From Gaiellasilicea sp963749515 (lineage in GTDB: Bacteria; Actinomycetota; Thermoleophilia; Gaiellales; Gaiellaceae), in assembly GCA_963749515.1 (NCBI GenBank), contig CAVVMR010000012.1, forward strand, positions 29,164-93,163: DNA of 64,000 nucleotides, read 5' to 3'. Both the position numbers and the translations under genes were made by a program. Under the pieces are notes generated by a model that worked only from the letters and a program-made list of their open reading frames with translations, was not told the DNA's origin and searched no databases. Positions 42,327 to 50,323 of the stretch are shown here, one piece after another; the first letter of the stretch is position 1, and each line of letters opens with the position of its first letter.

Positions 42327-44549
42327 TCAGAGCCCGGCGATGTCGTCCGGCCGAACCGGGACGCGCGTCAACTCGCGGCCGGTCGCCGCGCGCAGCGCCG
42401 AGACGACGGCCGCAGTCGAGACGACGGTCGGCGGCTCGCCGACGCCCTTCAGGCCGTACGGCGCGTCGGGCTCCGGATCCTCGACGAGCACGGCGTCGAC
42501 GGGAGGCATGTCGAGTGTGGTCGGGATCAGGTAGTCGGTGAAACTGGCATTCGTGATCAGCCCGTCACTTGTCCGGATCTCCTCCATCAACGCCAGCCCG
42601 AGCCCCTGCGCGGTGCCGCCCTCGATCTGACCCTCCACCGCCAGCGGGTTGATCGCCTTGCCGACGTCCTGCGCGGTGCCGATCCAGACGACCCGCGAGA
42701 GGCCGAGGTCGACGTCGACCTCCGCCACGACGCGCATCGCGGCGACGGCGAAGGAGACATGTGCGCGCTCGCCGGTGATCTGCCCGGTCTCCGGGTCGAG
42801 CGGCGTCGTGCGCAGGTGGCGGTAGACGCGCTCCACATCCACCTCTCCGCCGGCACGCTTCTGCTCCTCGAGAGCGGCGCGGCACGCGTCGCGGACCGCC
42901 CCCGCGGCCATCCAGGTCATGCGCGAGGCCGATGCCGAGCCGGCGGACGCGACGTGCGCCGTCCCCGGCGGCGCGAGCGCGACGTTGTCGGTTCCGAGCT
43001 CGGTGCGCGCGACCTGGAGGATCACGTCGGTGACCCCCTGCCCGACTTCGGCTGCGGCGCAGTGAATCTCCGCCGACCCGTCGGCGCGAAGGATTACGCG
43101 GGCAGCGGCGTAGTCGTCGAAGCCTTCCGAGTAGCAGATGTTCTTGTAGCCCACTGCGAAGCCGACCCCGCGTTGCACGCCCTCGCCGCGGGTCGTGTTC
43201 CCTGCTCCCCCCGGAAGGCGGATCGCTTCGCGTGGCAGCTGCTCGGGCGGAGGAACCGGCAGCTCGGCCGCGCGGCGGATGACCTCGGCCACCGGCAGGG
43301 AGCCTTCGATCGGCTGCCCCGTCGGCAGAACGTCTCCGGGGCCGAGCGCGTTCAGGAGCCGCAGCTCGACCGGGTCGATGGCGAGCTCGGCCGCCAGCTT
43401 GTCCATCTGTGCCTCGGCCGCGAAGCACGTCTGCACGGCGCCGAAGCCGCGCATTGCGCCGCACGGCGGGTTGTTGGTGTAGACACAGGTGGACTCGATC
43501 GAGGCGTTGGCGACCCGGTAGGGGCCGATGGCGAAGGAAGCCGCGTTGGAGGTGACGGCGGTCGAGCTCGACGCGTAGGCACCGCCGTCGAGCAGGATCT
43601 TCATCCGCACGTTCACGAGCTCGCCCGCCCGTGTCGCGCGGTGCTCGCACCAGATCCGGGCCGGGTGGCGGTGCACGTGGCCGAAGAACGACTCCTCGCG
43701 GTTGTAGACGATCTTCACCGGCCGCTTCGTGTGCAGCGCGAGCATCGCCCCGTGGATCTGCATCGAGAGGTCCTCGCGGCCGCCGAACGCGCCGCCGACC
43801 CCGGCGAGGTGGATCCGCACCATCTCCGGACTGAGCCCGAGGCACGGTGCGACCTGATCGCGATCGACGTGCAGCCACTGGGTCGCGACGTGGATGTCGA
43901 CGCCACCCTCGCCGTCGGGCACGGCGAGCCCCGACTCGGGGCCGAGGAACGCCTGGTCCTGGATGCCGATGTCGTAGACCCCGCTCACGGTGACGTCACC
44001 CTCGGCCTCCGGATCGCCGTGACGGATGATCATGTGGCGGACGACGTTCGGCCGTGGGTCGTCGCGGTAGCCGTGGGCCATCGTCGGGCGCTCCGGATGG
44101 AGTGGGGGCTGCTCGGTCGCGCGCTCCATGTCCGTGACCGCCTCGAGCACCTCGTACTCGACGCGAACGGCGGCGGCGGCACGCCGAGCCTGCTCCGGCT
44201 CCTCGGCTGCGACGAGCGCCACCGGCTCGCCGTAGTAGCGGACACGATCGGCCGCCAGCACCGGCTGGTCGGCGAACTCGAGGCCGTACGTCTTCTGGCC
44301 CGGCACGTCGGCGTGCGTGAGCACTGCGTGCACGCCGGCCATCCCCAACGCGGCCGAGATGTCGAGCTCGAGGACCTTCGCGTGCGCATGTGGGCTACGA
44401 ACGGTGACCCCCCAGAGCATTCCGGCCGCGTGCAGGTCGCTCGAGTACGCGAACTCGCCGGTCACCTTCGGCGTCGCGTCGTGCCGCGTACCTCGGTCGC
44501 CGACGCGTGCGCGCTGAAGCTCGGCCTGTTGCTGTTGCGTCGTCGTCAT
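42327..44549 (-). CDS. Molybdenum hydroxylase large subunit (xanthine dehydrogenase family)
   Basis: The 740-residue product is a molybdopterin-binding subunit: DATPKVTGEFAYSSDL at the start, GGAFGGREDLSMQIHGAMLA, CGAMRGFGAVQTCF, AAEVGQGVTDVILQ and the catalytic glutamate in GLKGVGEPPTV near residue 705. It receives electrons' substrate side for a xanthine- or other N-heterocycle-oxidising enzyme. The cluster's purine genes suggest xanthine or a related purine. ATG overlaps the iron-sulfur subunit stop by four bases. Confidence 0.92.
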   Translation of the reverse strand: MTTTQQQQAELQRARVGDRGTRHDATPKVTGEFAYSSDLHAAGMLWGVTVRSPHAHAKVLELDISAALGMAGVHAVLTHADVPGQKTYGLEFADQPVLAADRVRYYGEPVALVAAEEPEQARRAAAAVRVEYEVLEAVTDMERATEQPPLHPERPTMAHGYRDDPRPNVVRHMIIRHGDPEAEGDVTVSGVYDIGIQDQAFLGPESGLAVPDGEGGVDIHVATQWLHVDRDQVAPCLGLSPEMVRIHLAGVGGAFGGREDLSMQIHGAMLALHTKRPVKIVYNREESFFGHVHRHPARIWCEHRATRAGELVNVRMKILLDGGAYASSSTAVTSNAASFAIGPYRVANASIESTCVYTNNPPCGAMRGFGAVQTCFAAEAQMDKLAAELAIDPVELRLLNALGPGDVLPTGQPIEGSLPVAEVIRRAAELPVPPPEQLPREAIRLPGGAGNTTRGEGVQRGVGFAVGYKNICYSEGFDDYAAARVILRADGSAEIHCAAAEVGQGVTDVILQVARTELGTDNVALAPPGTAHVASAGSASASRMTWMAAGAVRDACRAALEEQKRAGGEVDVERVYRHLRTTPLDPETGQITGERAHVSFAVAAMRVVAEVDVDLGLSRVVWIGTAQDVGKAINPLAVEGQIEGGTAQGLGLALMEEIRTSDGLITNASFTDYLIPTTLDMPPVDAVLVEDPEPDAPYGLKGVGEPPTVVSTAAVVSALRAATGRELTRVPVRPDDIAGL

Positions 44550-45001
44550 CCGCGGGCCGCCAGGCGGACGGCGTCGAAGATCTTCGCGTAGCCGGTACAG
44601 CGGCAGAGGTTTCCCGAGAGCTCCTCGCGGATCACGTCGTCGCTCGGATTCGGGACACGCTCGAGCAGGGCGGCAGTCGCGACGACGAGCCCGGGCGTGC
44701 AGAAGCCGCACTGGACGGCGCCCGTCGCGATGAACGCCTGCTGGACGGTGTGGAGCCCCTCCGGCGAGCGCAGGCCCTCGACCGTCGTCACCTCGTGTCC
44801 ATCCGCCTGGGCGGCGAGGACCAGGCAGGAGCAGACGAGCTCGCCGTCGAGAAGCACCGAGCACGAGCCGCACTCGCCCTGCTCGCACGCGTTCTTCGAG
44901 CCGGGCAGGTCGAGCGTGTCGCGCAGCGTCGTCAGCAGGCTCTCGCCGGCCCAGACGTCGGCCTCGCGTGCCTCCCCGTTGACGACGACCCGGATCTTCA
45001 C
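44546..45001 (-). CDS. Molybdenum hydroxylase [2Fe-2S] subunit
   Basis: The 151-residue product carries two [2Fe-2S] clusters: plant-type CEQGECGSCSVLLDG with a later CSC, and CGFCTPG plus CRCTGY. It is the small electron-transfer subunit of a three-subunit xanthine dehydrogenase-family enzyme. GTG overlaps the stop of the FAD subunit by four bases, ATGA overlaps the large subunit. Confidence 0.93.
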   Translation of the reverse strand: MKIRVVVNGEAREADVWAGESLLTTLRDTLDLPGSKNACEQGECGSCSVLLDGELVCSCLVLAAQADGHEVTTVEGLRSPEGLHTVQQAFIATGAVQCGFCTPGLVVATAALLERVPNPSDDVIREELSGNLCRCTGYAKIFDAVRLAARG

Positions 45002-45789
45002 GCCAGCACCCGGTCCAGTGCGCGCTTCGTGAGGACGCGCAGAGCATGGCGGCGGTAGGTAGCCGTACCGCGGACGTCGTCGATCGGGCTGGCTGCGTCC
45101 GCAACGAGATCGGGGAAGTCGGCACGTGCGTCGAGCGGTGCGGTCACGAGGGCGGGCACAGGTCCCGCCGACCCGTACGCCGCTCTGAGCTCGCCGCGCT
45201 CGCGGTCGGCGAGGACGGCCAGCGAGCAGACGGCGATCACCATCGCGTTCCGCGGTCCGACCTTCATGAACGTCTGTGCCTGTCCGCTCGGGTCGATCCG
45301 GACCGCCAGCACGAGCTCGTCCTCCGCAAGTGCGTTCCGCTTCGGGCCGAGGAAGAACTCCTTCAGGGGCAGCGTTCGCACGCCTCGGACGCTGCCGATC
45401 TCGACGATCGCCTCCTCGACGAGGAGCGGCGGGTGTGCGTCGCCGGCCGGCGAGGCGGTGCCGAGGTTGCCGCCGATCGTGCCGCGGTTCCGGATCTGCG
45501 GCGAGCCGACGGTGCGCGAGGCCTCCGCGAGCGCGGGCAGGAACTCTGCGAGAGCGGGCCGCATCGCCTCGGTATAGGTCAGGGCCGCACCGAGGCGCAG
45601 GGAGCCGTTCTCCCGCACCCAGCCCTTGAGCTCCGGGACCTCGGCCAGGTTGAGAATCGTCTCCGGGCGCGTGCGGTCGAAGTTGAGCTCGACGAGGAGG
45701 TCGGTGCCGCCGGCGATCGGGCGGGCGTCGGGCCGCTCGGACTTCAGCCGGAGCGCCTCGTCGAGCGTGCGGGGCGTGATGACCTCCAC
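44998..45789 (-). CDS. Molybdenum hydroxylase FAD-binding subunit
   Basis: The 263-residue product has the FAD subunit motifs PIAGGTDLLVELN and NRGTIGGNLGTASPAGD, then LGPKRNALAEDELVLAV. It passes electrons to an acceptor. I chose GTG at 45789 because TATCGT on the minus strand ends seven bases before it; an ATG at 45816 would overlap the divergent deaminase start. Confidence 0.92.
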   Translation of the reverse strand: MEVITPRTLDEALRLKSERPDARPIAGGTDLLVELNFDRTRPETILNLAEVPELKGWVRENGSLRLGAALTYTEAMRPALAEFLPALAEASRTVGSPQIRNRGTIGGNLGTASPAGDAHPPLLVEEAIVEIGSVRGVRTLPLKEFFLGPKRNALAEDELVLAVRIDPSGQAQTFMKVGPRNAMVIAVCSLAVLADRERGELRAAYGSAGPVPALVTAPLDARADFPDLVADAASPIDDVRGTATYRRHALRVLTKRALDRVLA

Positions 45790-45796
45790 GCTGGCA

Positions 45797-45802
45797 ACGA
45801 TA
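45797..45802 (-). promoter_or_regulatory. Leaderless-type -10 TATCGT for the molybdenum hydroxylase operon
   Basis: On the minus strand TATCGT ends seven bases before the GTG at 45789. It shares two bases with the plus-strand -10 of the deaminase gene. Confidence 0.5.
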
Positions 45803-45806
45803 CGGT
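45801..45806 (+). promoter_or_regulatory. Leaderless-type -10 TACGGT for the deaminase gene
   Basis: TACGGT ends eight bases before the ATG at 45815 and overlaps the divergent -10 by two bases. Confidence 0.5.
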
Positions 45807-45814
45807 ACGAAGGC

Positions 45815-47149
45815 ATGAAGTCCCTGCTCGCCGACGCACACGTCCTCACCGTCGACGACGCCGGCACCGAGCACGCGGACGGCTGGATCCTGATCGAGGA
45901 CGGCTTCGTCGCTGCGGTGGGCGCCGGTGACGAGCCCGAGGCAGACGAACGGGTGGCCCTCGCCGGCGCCGTCGTCACACCCGGCCTCGTCAACACGCAC
46001 CACCACCTCTACCAGACGCTCACGCGCGCCCGGGCGCAGCAGGCCACGCTCTTCGAGTGGCTCGTGGAGCTCTATCCGACCTGGGCGAGGGTCGACGCCG
46101 AAGCGGAGTACGCCGCGGCGCGCACCGGCCTCGCGGAGCTGATGCTCTCCGGCTGCACCACCGTCTTCGACCATCACTACGTGTTCCCGCGTGGCCGGCC
46201 TGGGCTCGTCGAGGCGGAGGTGCAAGCCGCCCGCGAGCTCGGCTGCCGCCTCGTCGCTTCGCGCGGCTCGATGGACCTCGGTGTCTCCGACGGCGGCCTG
46301 CCGCCGGACGAGCTGGTCGAGGACGTCGACGCCGTGCTCGCCGACACGGAGCGGCTGGCAGGCGAGCTGCACGAGACCGGCCCCGGCGCTCAGATCCAGG
46401 TCGCTGTCGCGCCCTGCTCACCCTTCTCGGTCACCGGGCGCCTGATGACCGAGTCGGCGGAGCTCGCGCGCAGGCTGGGCCTGAAGCTGCACACCCACCT
46501 GGCGGAGACGGTCGAGGAAGAGGCGTACTGCAACGAGCTCTACGGCTGCTCTCCCGTCGAGTACCTCGACAGCCTCGGCTGGCTCGACGGCGACGTCTGG
46601 TGCGCGCACTGCGTCCATCTCTCCGCCGCCGAGATCGGCCGCTTCGCCGAGACGGGCACGGGAGTCGCCCACTGCCCCACGTCGAACCTGCGACTCGGCG
46701 CCGGTGTGGCGCCCGTGCGGGCGATGATCGACGCCGGCGTGCGGGTCGGGCTCGGCGTCGACGGCTCGGCCTCGAACGAGCGCAGCCATCTCTTCAACGA
46801 CGTCAAGCAGGCGCTCCTCGTGGCGCGCGGGCGCGGCGGGCCGCAGGCGATGACGGCTCGCGAGGCGATCCGCCTGGGAACACGGGGCGGCGCCGACGTG
46901 CTCGGACGAAGCGACATCGGCTCGATCGAGCCGGGGAAGTGCGCCGACCTCGCAGTGTGGGCGACGGACGGGCTCGAGCTGGCCGGCGCCGCCGACCCGG
47001 TCGCGGGCCTCGTCTTCGCCGGCGCACATCGCGTCGACCGCCTCTATGTCGGCGGCGAGCTCGTCGTCCGCGGTGGGGCGCTCGCGCGCGCCGACGAGGG
47101 AGAGATCGCGAGCGCGCACCGCGCGCAGGCGAGGAGATTCGCCCCGTAG
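45815..47149 (+). CDS. Amidohydrolase, 8-oxoguanine deaminase-like
   Basis: The 444-residue product is a metal-dependent aminohydrolase: metal motif TPGLVNTHHHLYQTLTRA, LELHTHLAET-type HTHLAET, then WCAHCVHLS and VGLGVDGSASNERSHLFND. This best matches 8-oxoguanine deaminase and the atrazine chlorohydrolase/AtzB cousins. In a purine catabolic cluster the natural reaction would be 8-oxoguanine or guanine deamination, giving a substrate for the divergent oxidase. Substrate remains inferred. Confidence 0.86.
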   Translation: MKSLLADAHVLTVDDAGTEHADGWILIEDGFVAAVGAGDEPEADERVALAGAVVTPGLVNTHHHLYQTLTRARAQQATLFEWLVELYPTWARVDAEAEYAAARTGLAELMLSGCTTVFDHHYVFPRGRPGLVEAEVQAARELGCRLVASRGSMDLGVSDGGLPPDELVEDVDAVLADTERLAGELHETGPGAQIQVAVAPCSPFSVTGRLMTESAELARRLGLKLHTHLAETVEEEAYCNELYGCSPVEYLDSLGWLDGDVWCAHCVHLSAAEIGRFAETGTGVAHCPTSNLRLGAGVAPVRAMIDAGVRVGLGVDGSASNERSHLFNDVKQALLVARGRGGPQAMTAREAIRLGTRGGADVLGRSDIGSIEPGKCADLAVWATDGLELAGAADPVAGLVFAGAHRVDRLYVGGELVVRGGALARADEGEIASAHRAQARRFAP

Positions 47150-47155
47150 TAAGTT
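47150..47155 (+). promoter_or_regulatory. Leaderless-type -10 TAAGTT for HIU hydrolase
   Basis: TAAGTT ends six bases before the GTG at 47162 and overlaps the stop of the deaminase gene (TAG). Confidence 0.45.
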
Positions 47156-47161
47156 CGCCCA

Positions 47162-47449
47162 GTGATCTCGCTGTCGACCCACGTACTGGACACGGGAGCC
47201 GGCCAGCCCGCCGACGGCGTGCTCATCGTCCTGTACCGCGGCGACATGTTCATGGCCGAGACACGCACCGACGACGACGGCCGTGCCCGTCTCGCCGAGA
47301 ACCTCGACCCCGGCTCCTACAGGCTCGTCTTCCATCCGCCCTCGCCGTTCTTCAAGCGCGTCGAGCTCGAAGTCGAGCTGGCGGAGGGCCACTACCACGT
47401 CCCGCTCCTCGTGTCGCCCTACTCGTGCGCGAGCTACCGAGGGAGCTGA
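47162..47449 (+). CDS. 5-hydroxyisourate hydrolase
   Basis: The 95-residue product is a transthyretin-related HIU hydrolase: LSTHVLDTGAGQPADGVLI at the start with the catalytic histidine, DDGRARL in the middle, HYHVPLLVSPYSCASY and the C-terminal YRGS tetrapeptide. It hydrolyses 5-hydroxyisourate, the product of urate oxidase. The GTG follows a leaderless-type hexamer. Its end overlaps the next gene by 25 bases. Confidence 0.94.
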   Translation: MISLSTHVLDTGAGQPADGVLIVLYRGDMFMAETRTDDDGRARLAENLDPGSYRLVFHPPSPFFKRVELEVELAEGHYHVPLLVSPYSCASYRGS

Positions 47450-47859
47450 GCGTCGACGAGCTGACGCCGCTCTTCTCGGGGCGGACGCGCCTCGTCGAGG
47501 AGCTCGCCGCACACGAGAGCCCGCTCGAGGTCGCAGAGGAGGTCGCGCTCGCGCTGCCCGAAGCCGACCAGGTCGCGGCACTCGCGACTCACCCACGGAT
47601 CGGCGAGCCGTCCGAAGAGCAGCACGGCGCGGAACCGGACGTGCTCGCCGAGCTGGCGGACCTGAACGAGGCCTACGAGGAGCGCTTCGGGTTCGAGTTC
47701 GTCGTCTTCGTGAACGGGCGCACGCGCGCCGAGCTCCTGCCGGTGCTGCGCGAGCGGCTCGAGCGGGAGCGGGCGGATGAGCTCGAGACCGGATTGCGCG
47801 AGCTCTGCGCGATCGCGAGGGCCAGATGGGAGAAGCAGGGTTGGACGCCGACTACCTGA
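47425..47859 (+). CDS. OHCU decarboxylase
   Basis: The 144-residue product matches 2-oxo-4-hydroxy-4-carboxy-5-ureidoimidazoline decarboxylase: LVEELAAHESPLEVAEEVAL, THPRIGEP with the catalytic histidine, and NEAYEERFGFEFVVFVNGRT, RAELLPVL. It forms S-allantoin after HIU hydrolase. GTG at 47425 overlaps HIU hydrolase, and its own stop overlaps the urate oxidase gene by 34 bases. No allantoinase is in the window. Confidence 0.9.
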   Translation: MRELPRELSVDELTPLFSGRTRLVEELAAHESPLEVAEEVALALPEADQVAALATHPRIGEPSEEQHGAEPDVLAELADLNEAYEERFGFEFVVFVNGRTRAELLPVLRERLERERADELETGLRELCAIARARWEKQGWTPTT

Positions 47860-48983
47860 GAGATCTCGCCGACCTCGTCCTGCGGATGCTGCACGTGGTC
47901 GCGGGGATCGCGTGGATCGGCGCGTCGTTCTACTTCATCCGGCTCGACCTCGGCCTCGCGTCTCCGAAGGAGGCGAAGGAGGGAGTCGCCGGCGAGTACT
48001 GGGGCGTACACGGGGGCGGCTTCTACCACTCGCAGAAGTACAAGGTTGCTCCGCCGAAGCTTCCCGAGCACCTGCACTGGTTCAAATGGGAGGCGTACAC
48101 GACGTGGCTCTCCGGCTTCGCGCTCCTCGTCGTCCTCTACTGGCTGGAGGCGGGCGAGCGCCTCGTCGATCCCGCCGTTGCCGACCTGAGCGAGCTGCAG
48201 GCGGTGGCGCTCTCGGCCGGCGGGCTCGTGCTGGCCTGGCTCCTCTACGACAGCGCGTGCCGTTTCCTCCGGAGCGACCGGCTCGTGGCGGTCGCAGTCG
48301 CCGTGCTTGTGACGTTGTCCGCCTACCTGGCTGGGGAGCTCCTTGCCGCGCGGGCGTCGTTCCTCCAGGTGGGAGCGATGCTCGGGACGATCATGGCGGC
48401 GAACGTCTTCTTCGTGATCATCCCGGCCCACTGGGAGCTCGTTCGTGCGAAGCGGGAGGGACGCGAGCCGGACCCGGCACCGGGTATCCGGGCGAAGCAG
48501 CGGTCGGTTCACAACAACTACCTGACGCTTCCCGTCGTCTTCACGATGCTGGCGGGCCACTTCCCGCTCGCCTTCGGCCAGGATCGCGCCTGGCTCGTGC
48601 TGCTCGCGATCTTCGCCGTCGTCCTTGCGATCCGGCACTTCTTCAATCTCTGGCACACCGGACGGAGGCCGTGGTGGATCCTGGGCGCGGCGACGGCAGG
48701 CGCTGTCGTGCTGGCGTTCGTGCTCGCGCCCGACGACACGCCCGCGACCGCGGTTCCCGACGACACGGTCGCGCAGGGCATCGTCACCGAGCGCTGCCAG
48801 ACCTGCCACTCGGGCGTGTCGGCCCCGGCCGGGGTGCGACTCGAGAGCCTCAGTCAGATGGAGCAGAACGCCGGCCAGATCGAGGTGATGGTCTCGTCGC
48901 GCGCCATGCCGCCCGGCAACGCGACAGGAATGACCGACACCGAGCGCGAGCAGCTCGTCGCCTGGGCCGAGGCGCAGGGGTAG
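47826..48983 (+). CDS. puuD: PuuD-type membrane urate oxidase with C-terminal cytochrome c
   Basis: The 385-residue product has about eight membrane segments (first WIGASFYFIRLDLGL region, then three central and three later) and a C-terminal cytochrome c domain with CQTCHSG and a candidate methionine ligand in SRAMPPGN. This is the PuuD architecture, in which urate is oxidised with electrons passed to a haem c rather than to oxygen via a cofactorless uricase. ATG at 47826 overlaps the decarboxylase gene. Confidence 0.9.
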   Translation: MGEAGLDADYLRDLADLVLRMLHVVAGIAWIGASFYFIRLDLGLASPKEAKEGVAGEYWGVHGGGFYHSQKYKVAPPKLPEHLHWFKWEAYTTWLSGFALLVVLYWLEAGERLVDPAVADLSELQAVALSAGGLVLAWLLYDSACRFLRSDRLVAVAVAVLVTLSAYLAGELLAARASFLQVGAMLGTIMAANVFFVIIPAHWELVRAKREGREPDPAPGIRAKQRSVHNNYLTLPVVFTMLAGHFPLAFGQDRAWLVLLAIFAVVLAIRHFFNLWHTGRRPWWILGAATAGAVVLAFVLAPDDTPATAVPDDTVAQGIVTERCQTCHSGVSAPAGVRLESLSQMEQNAGQIEVMVSSRAMPPGNATGMTDTEREQLVAWAEAQG

Positions 48984-48984
48984 G

Positions 48985-48990
48985 TAGGGT
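48985..48990 (+). promoter_or_regulatory. Leaderless-type -10 TAGGGT for the DUF3830 gene
   Basis: TAGGGT ends six bases before the GTG at 48997 and follows the puuD stop. Confidence 0.5.
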
Positions 48991-48996
48991 CTGGCC

Positions 48997-49404
48997 GTGC
49001 TCGAGATCACCGCCGCCGGAATGCGCTTCGTCGCGCGCTGGGAGGACGAGCTGGCGCCGATGACAGTCGCAGCCTTCAAGGCGATCCTGCCGCTCGACGA
49101 CCAGATCATCCACTGCCGCTGGAGCGGCGAGTCGAACTGGATCCCGTGGGGCGACCGCGATCTCGGCATCGGGCCCGAGAACGCAACGAGCTACCCGCAT
49201 CCCGGCGAGCTGGCGCTCTATCCCGGGGGCCAGAGCGAGACGGAGCTCCTCTTCCCGTACGGCTATTGCTCGTTCGCGAGCAAGGCCGGGCACCTGTGGG
49301 CGAACCACTTCGCGACGCTCGTCGAGGGGCAGGCGCAGCTGCGGGAGCTCGGCCGGCTGACGCTGTGGCAGGGCGCGCAGCCGATCTCCTTCCGCGAGGT
49401 CTAG
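48997..49404 (+). CDS. DUF3830-family protein (cyclophilin-like fold)
   Basis: The 135-residue product begins LEITAAGMRFVARWEDELAP and has HCRWSGESNWIPWGD, HPGELALYPGGQSETELLFP and LWANHFATLVEGQAQL. DUF3830 proteins are often encoded near purine or pyrimidine catabolic genes; function unknown. The TAG stop at 49402 is in frame with, and three bases before, the phosphatase frame. Confidence 0.8.
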   Translation: MLEITAAGMRFVARWEDELAPMTVAAFKAILPLDDQIIHCRWSGESNWIPWGDRDLGIGPENATSYPHPGELALYPGGQSETELLFPYGYCSFASKAGHLWANHFATLVEGQAQLRELGRLTLWQGAQPISFREV

Positions 49405-49407
49405 GCC

Positions 49408-49947
49408 ACGGCCGTCGAGCTCGTCTACGAGACGCACTCGACCACGCTCGACAACGAGAACGGGATCGCGACAGGCTGGCTGGACGGCGAGCTCTCGGCG
49501 CGCGGACGCGAGCAGGCGCGAGAGCTCGGCGAGCGGCGGCGCGACGCGAACGTCGTCTATGCCTCCGATCTCGGCCGGGCAGTCGAGACGGCCGAGCTCG
49601 CCTTCGGCGGGACCGCGATTCCCGTCCACCTCGACGCGCGCCTACGCGAGTGCGACTACGGCGAGCTCAACGGCCGCTCCGTCGCGGAGGTGACCGCGGA
49701 GCGCTCCCGCCGGGTCGAGATGCCCTTCCCGAACGGAGAGAGCTACCGCGACGTGGTGGTCCGAACGGCGTCGTTGCTCGAGGACATACGCGCGCGCCAC
49801 GACGGGCAGACCGTCGTCGTGATCGGCCACTCCGCGAACCTCCTGGCGCTCGAGCACCTGCTCGACGGAGCGCCGCTCCAGGAGCTCGTCGACGCGCCGT
49901 TCGAGTGGCAGGCGGGCTGGCGATTCCGCCTCGATTCGCCGGTGTAG
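49408..49947 (+). CDS. Histidine phosphatase superfamily protein without a standard start codon
   Basis: The product of about 179 residues has the branch-2-like N-terminus VELVYETHSTTLDNENGIAT (catalytic histidine in ETHST) with LSARGREQAREL, YASDLGRAVETAELAF, ARLRECDYGELNGRS and VIGHSANLLAL. This is the histidine phosphatase pattern. After the DUF3830 stop the only codons before it are GCC, ACG, GCC and GTC, none a usual start. ACG at 49408 is used here as the most likely. It is in the same frame as DUF3830 across a TAG. Confidence 0.8.
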   Translation, partial: TAVELVYETHSTTLDNENGIATGWLDGELSARGREQARELGERRRDANVVYASDLGRAVETAELAFGGTAIPVHLDARLRECDYGELNGRSVAEVTAERSRRVEMPFPNGESYRDVVVRTASLLEDIRARHDGQTVVVIGHSANLLALEHLLDGAPLQELVDAPFEWQAGWRFRLDSPV

Positions 49948-49953
49948 CCGCCG

Positions 49954-50323
49954 TTAGGGAAGGGCGTGGAGCACGTACGCGTTCACGAGGTCTTCCTTCC
50001 CCTTGATCTTCAATCCGTTTCTGGCCTCCACCAGCGCGCCGGCGGGCAGCTCAGCGTGGGTCTGCGAGCCGATCAGCACCCCGTGTTGACCGTGTCGCCG
50101 ACCAGCGTGTACGCGACGTGACCGTCTCCGCCGATCTCGCGGACCACCGCCTCGCCGCTGTTCACCCCGATGCGCAGGCGCGGCCAGCCAGGATTCTCGT
50201 CCGCGAGCTCCGCCACCGTTCGCTGGAGCGCCAGAGCCGCACGCGAAGCCTGGAGCGCGTGGTCGGGGGGAGGGTCACCGCGTCGGGAACATCGAGCTGC
50301 TCGCGCGCAGCGCACGACCGCCT
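49954..50323 (-). pseudogene. Decayed class III adenylate/guanylate cyclase catalytic domain
   Basis: On the minus strand the pieces RTVAELADENPGWPRLRIGV, NSGEAVVREIGGDGHVAYTL and VGDTVNTG are typical of class III cyclases. Then, in another frame, VLIGSQTHAELPAGALVEAR and KGKEDLVNAYVLHALP follow to a TAA at 49954. Residues normally between VNT and VLIGSQT (about a dozen) are missing and the frame shifts near 50080. Upstream, the PDHALQASRAALAL part is preceded by broken sequence. It lies between a phosphatase and an M20 gene and is probably a relic. Confidence 0.8.
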
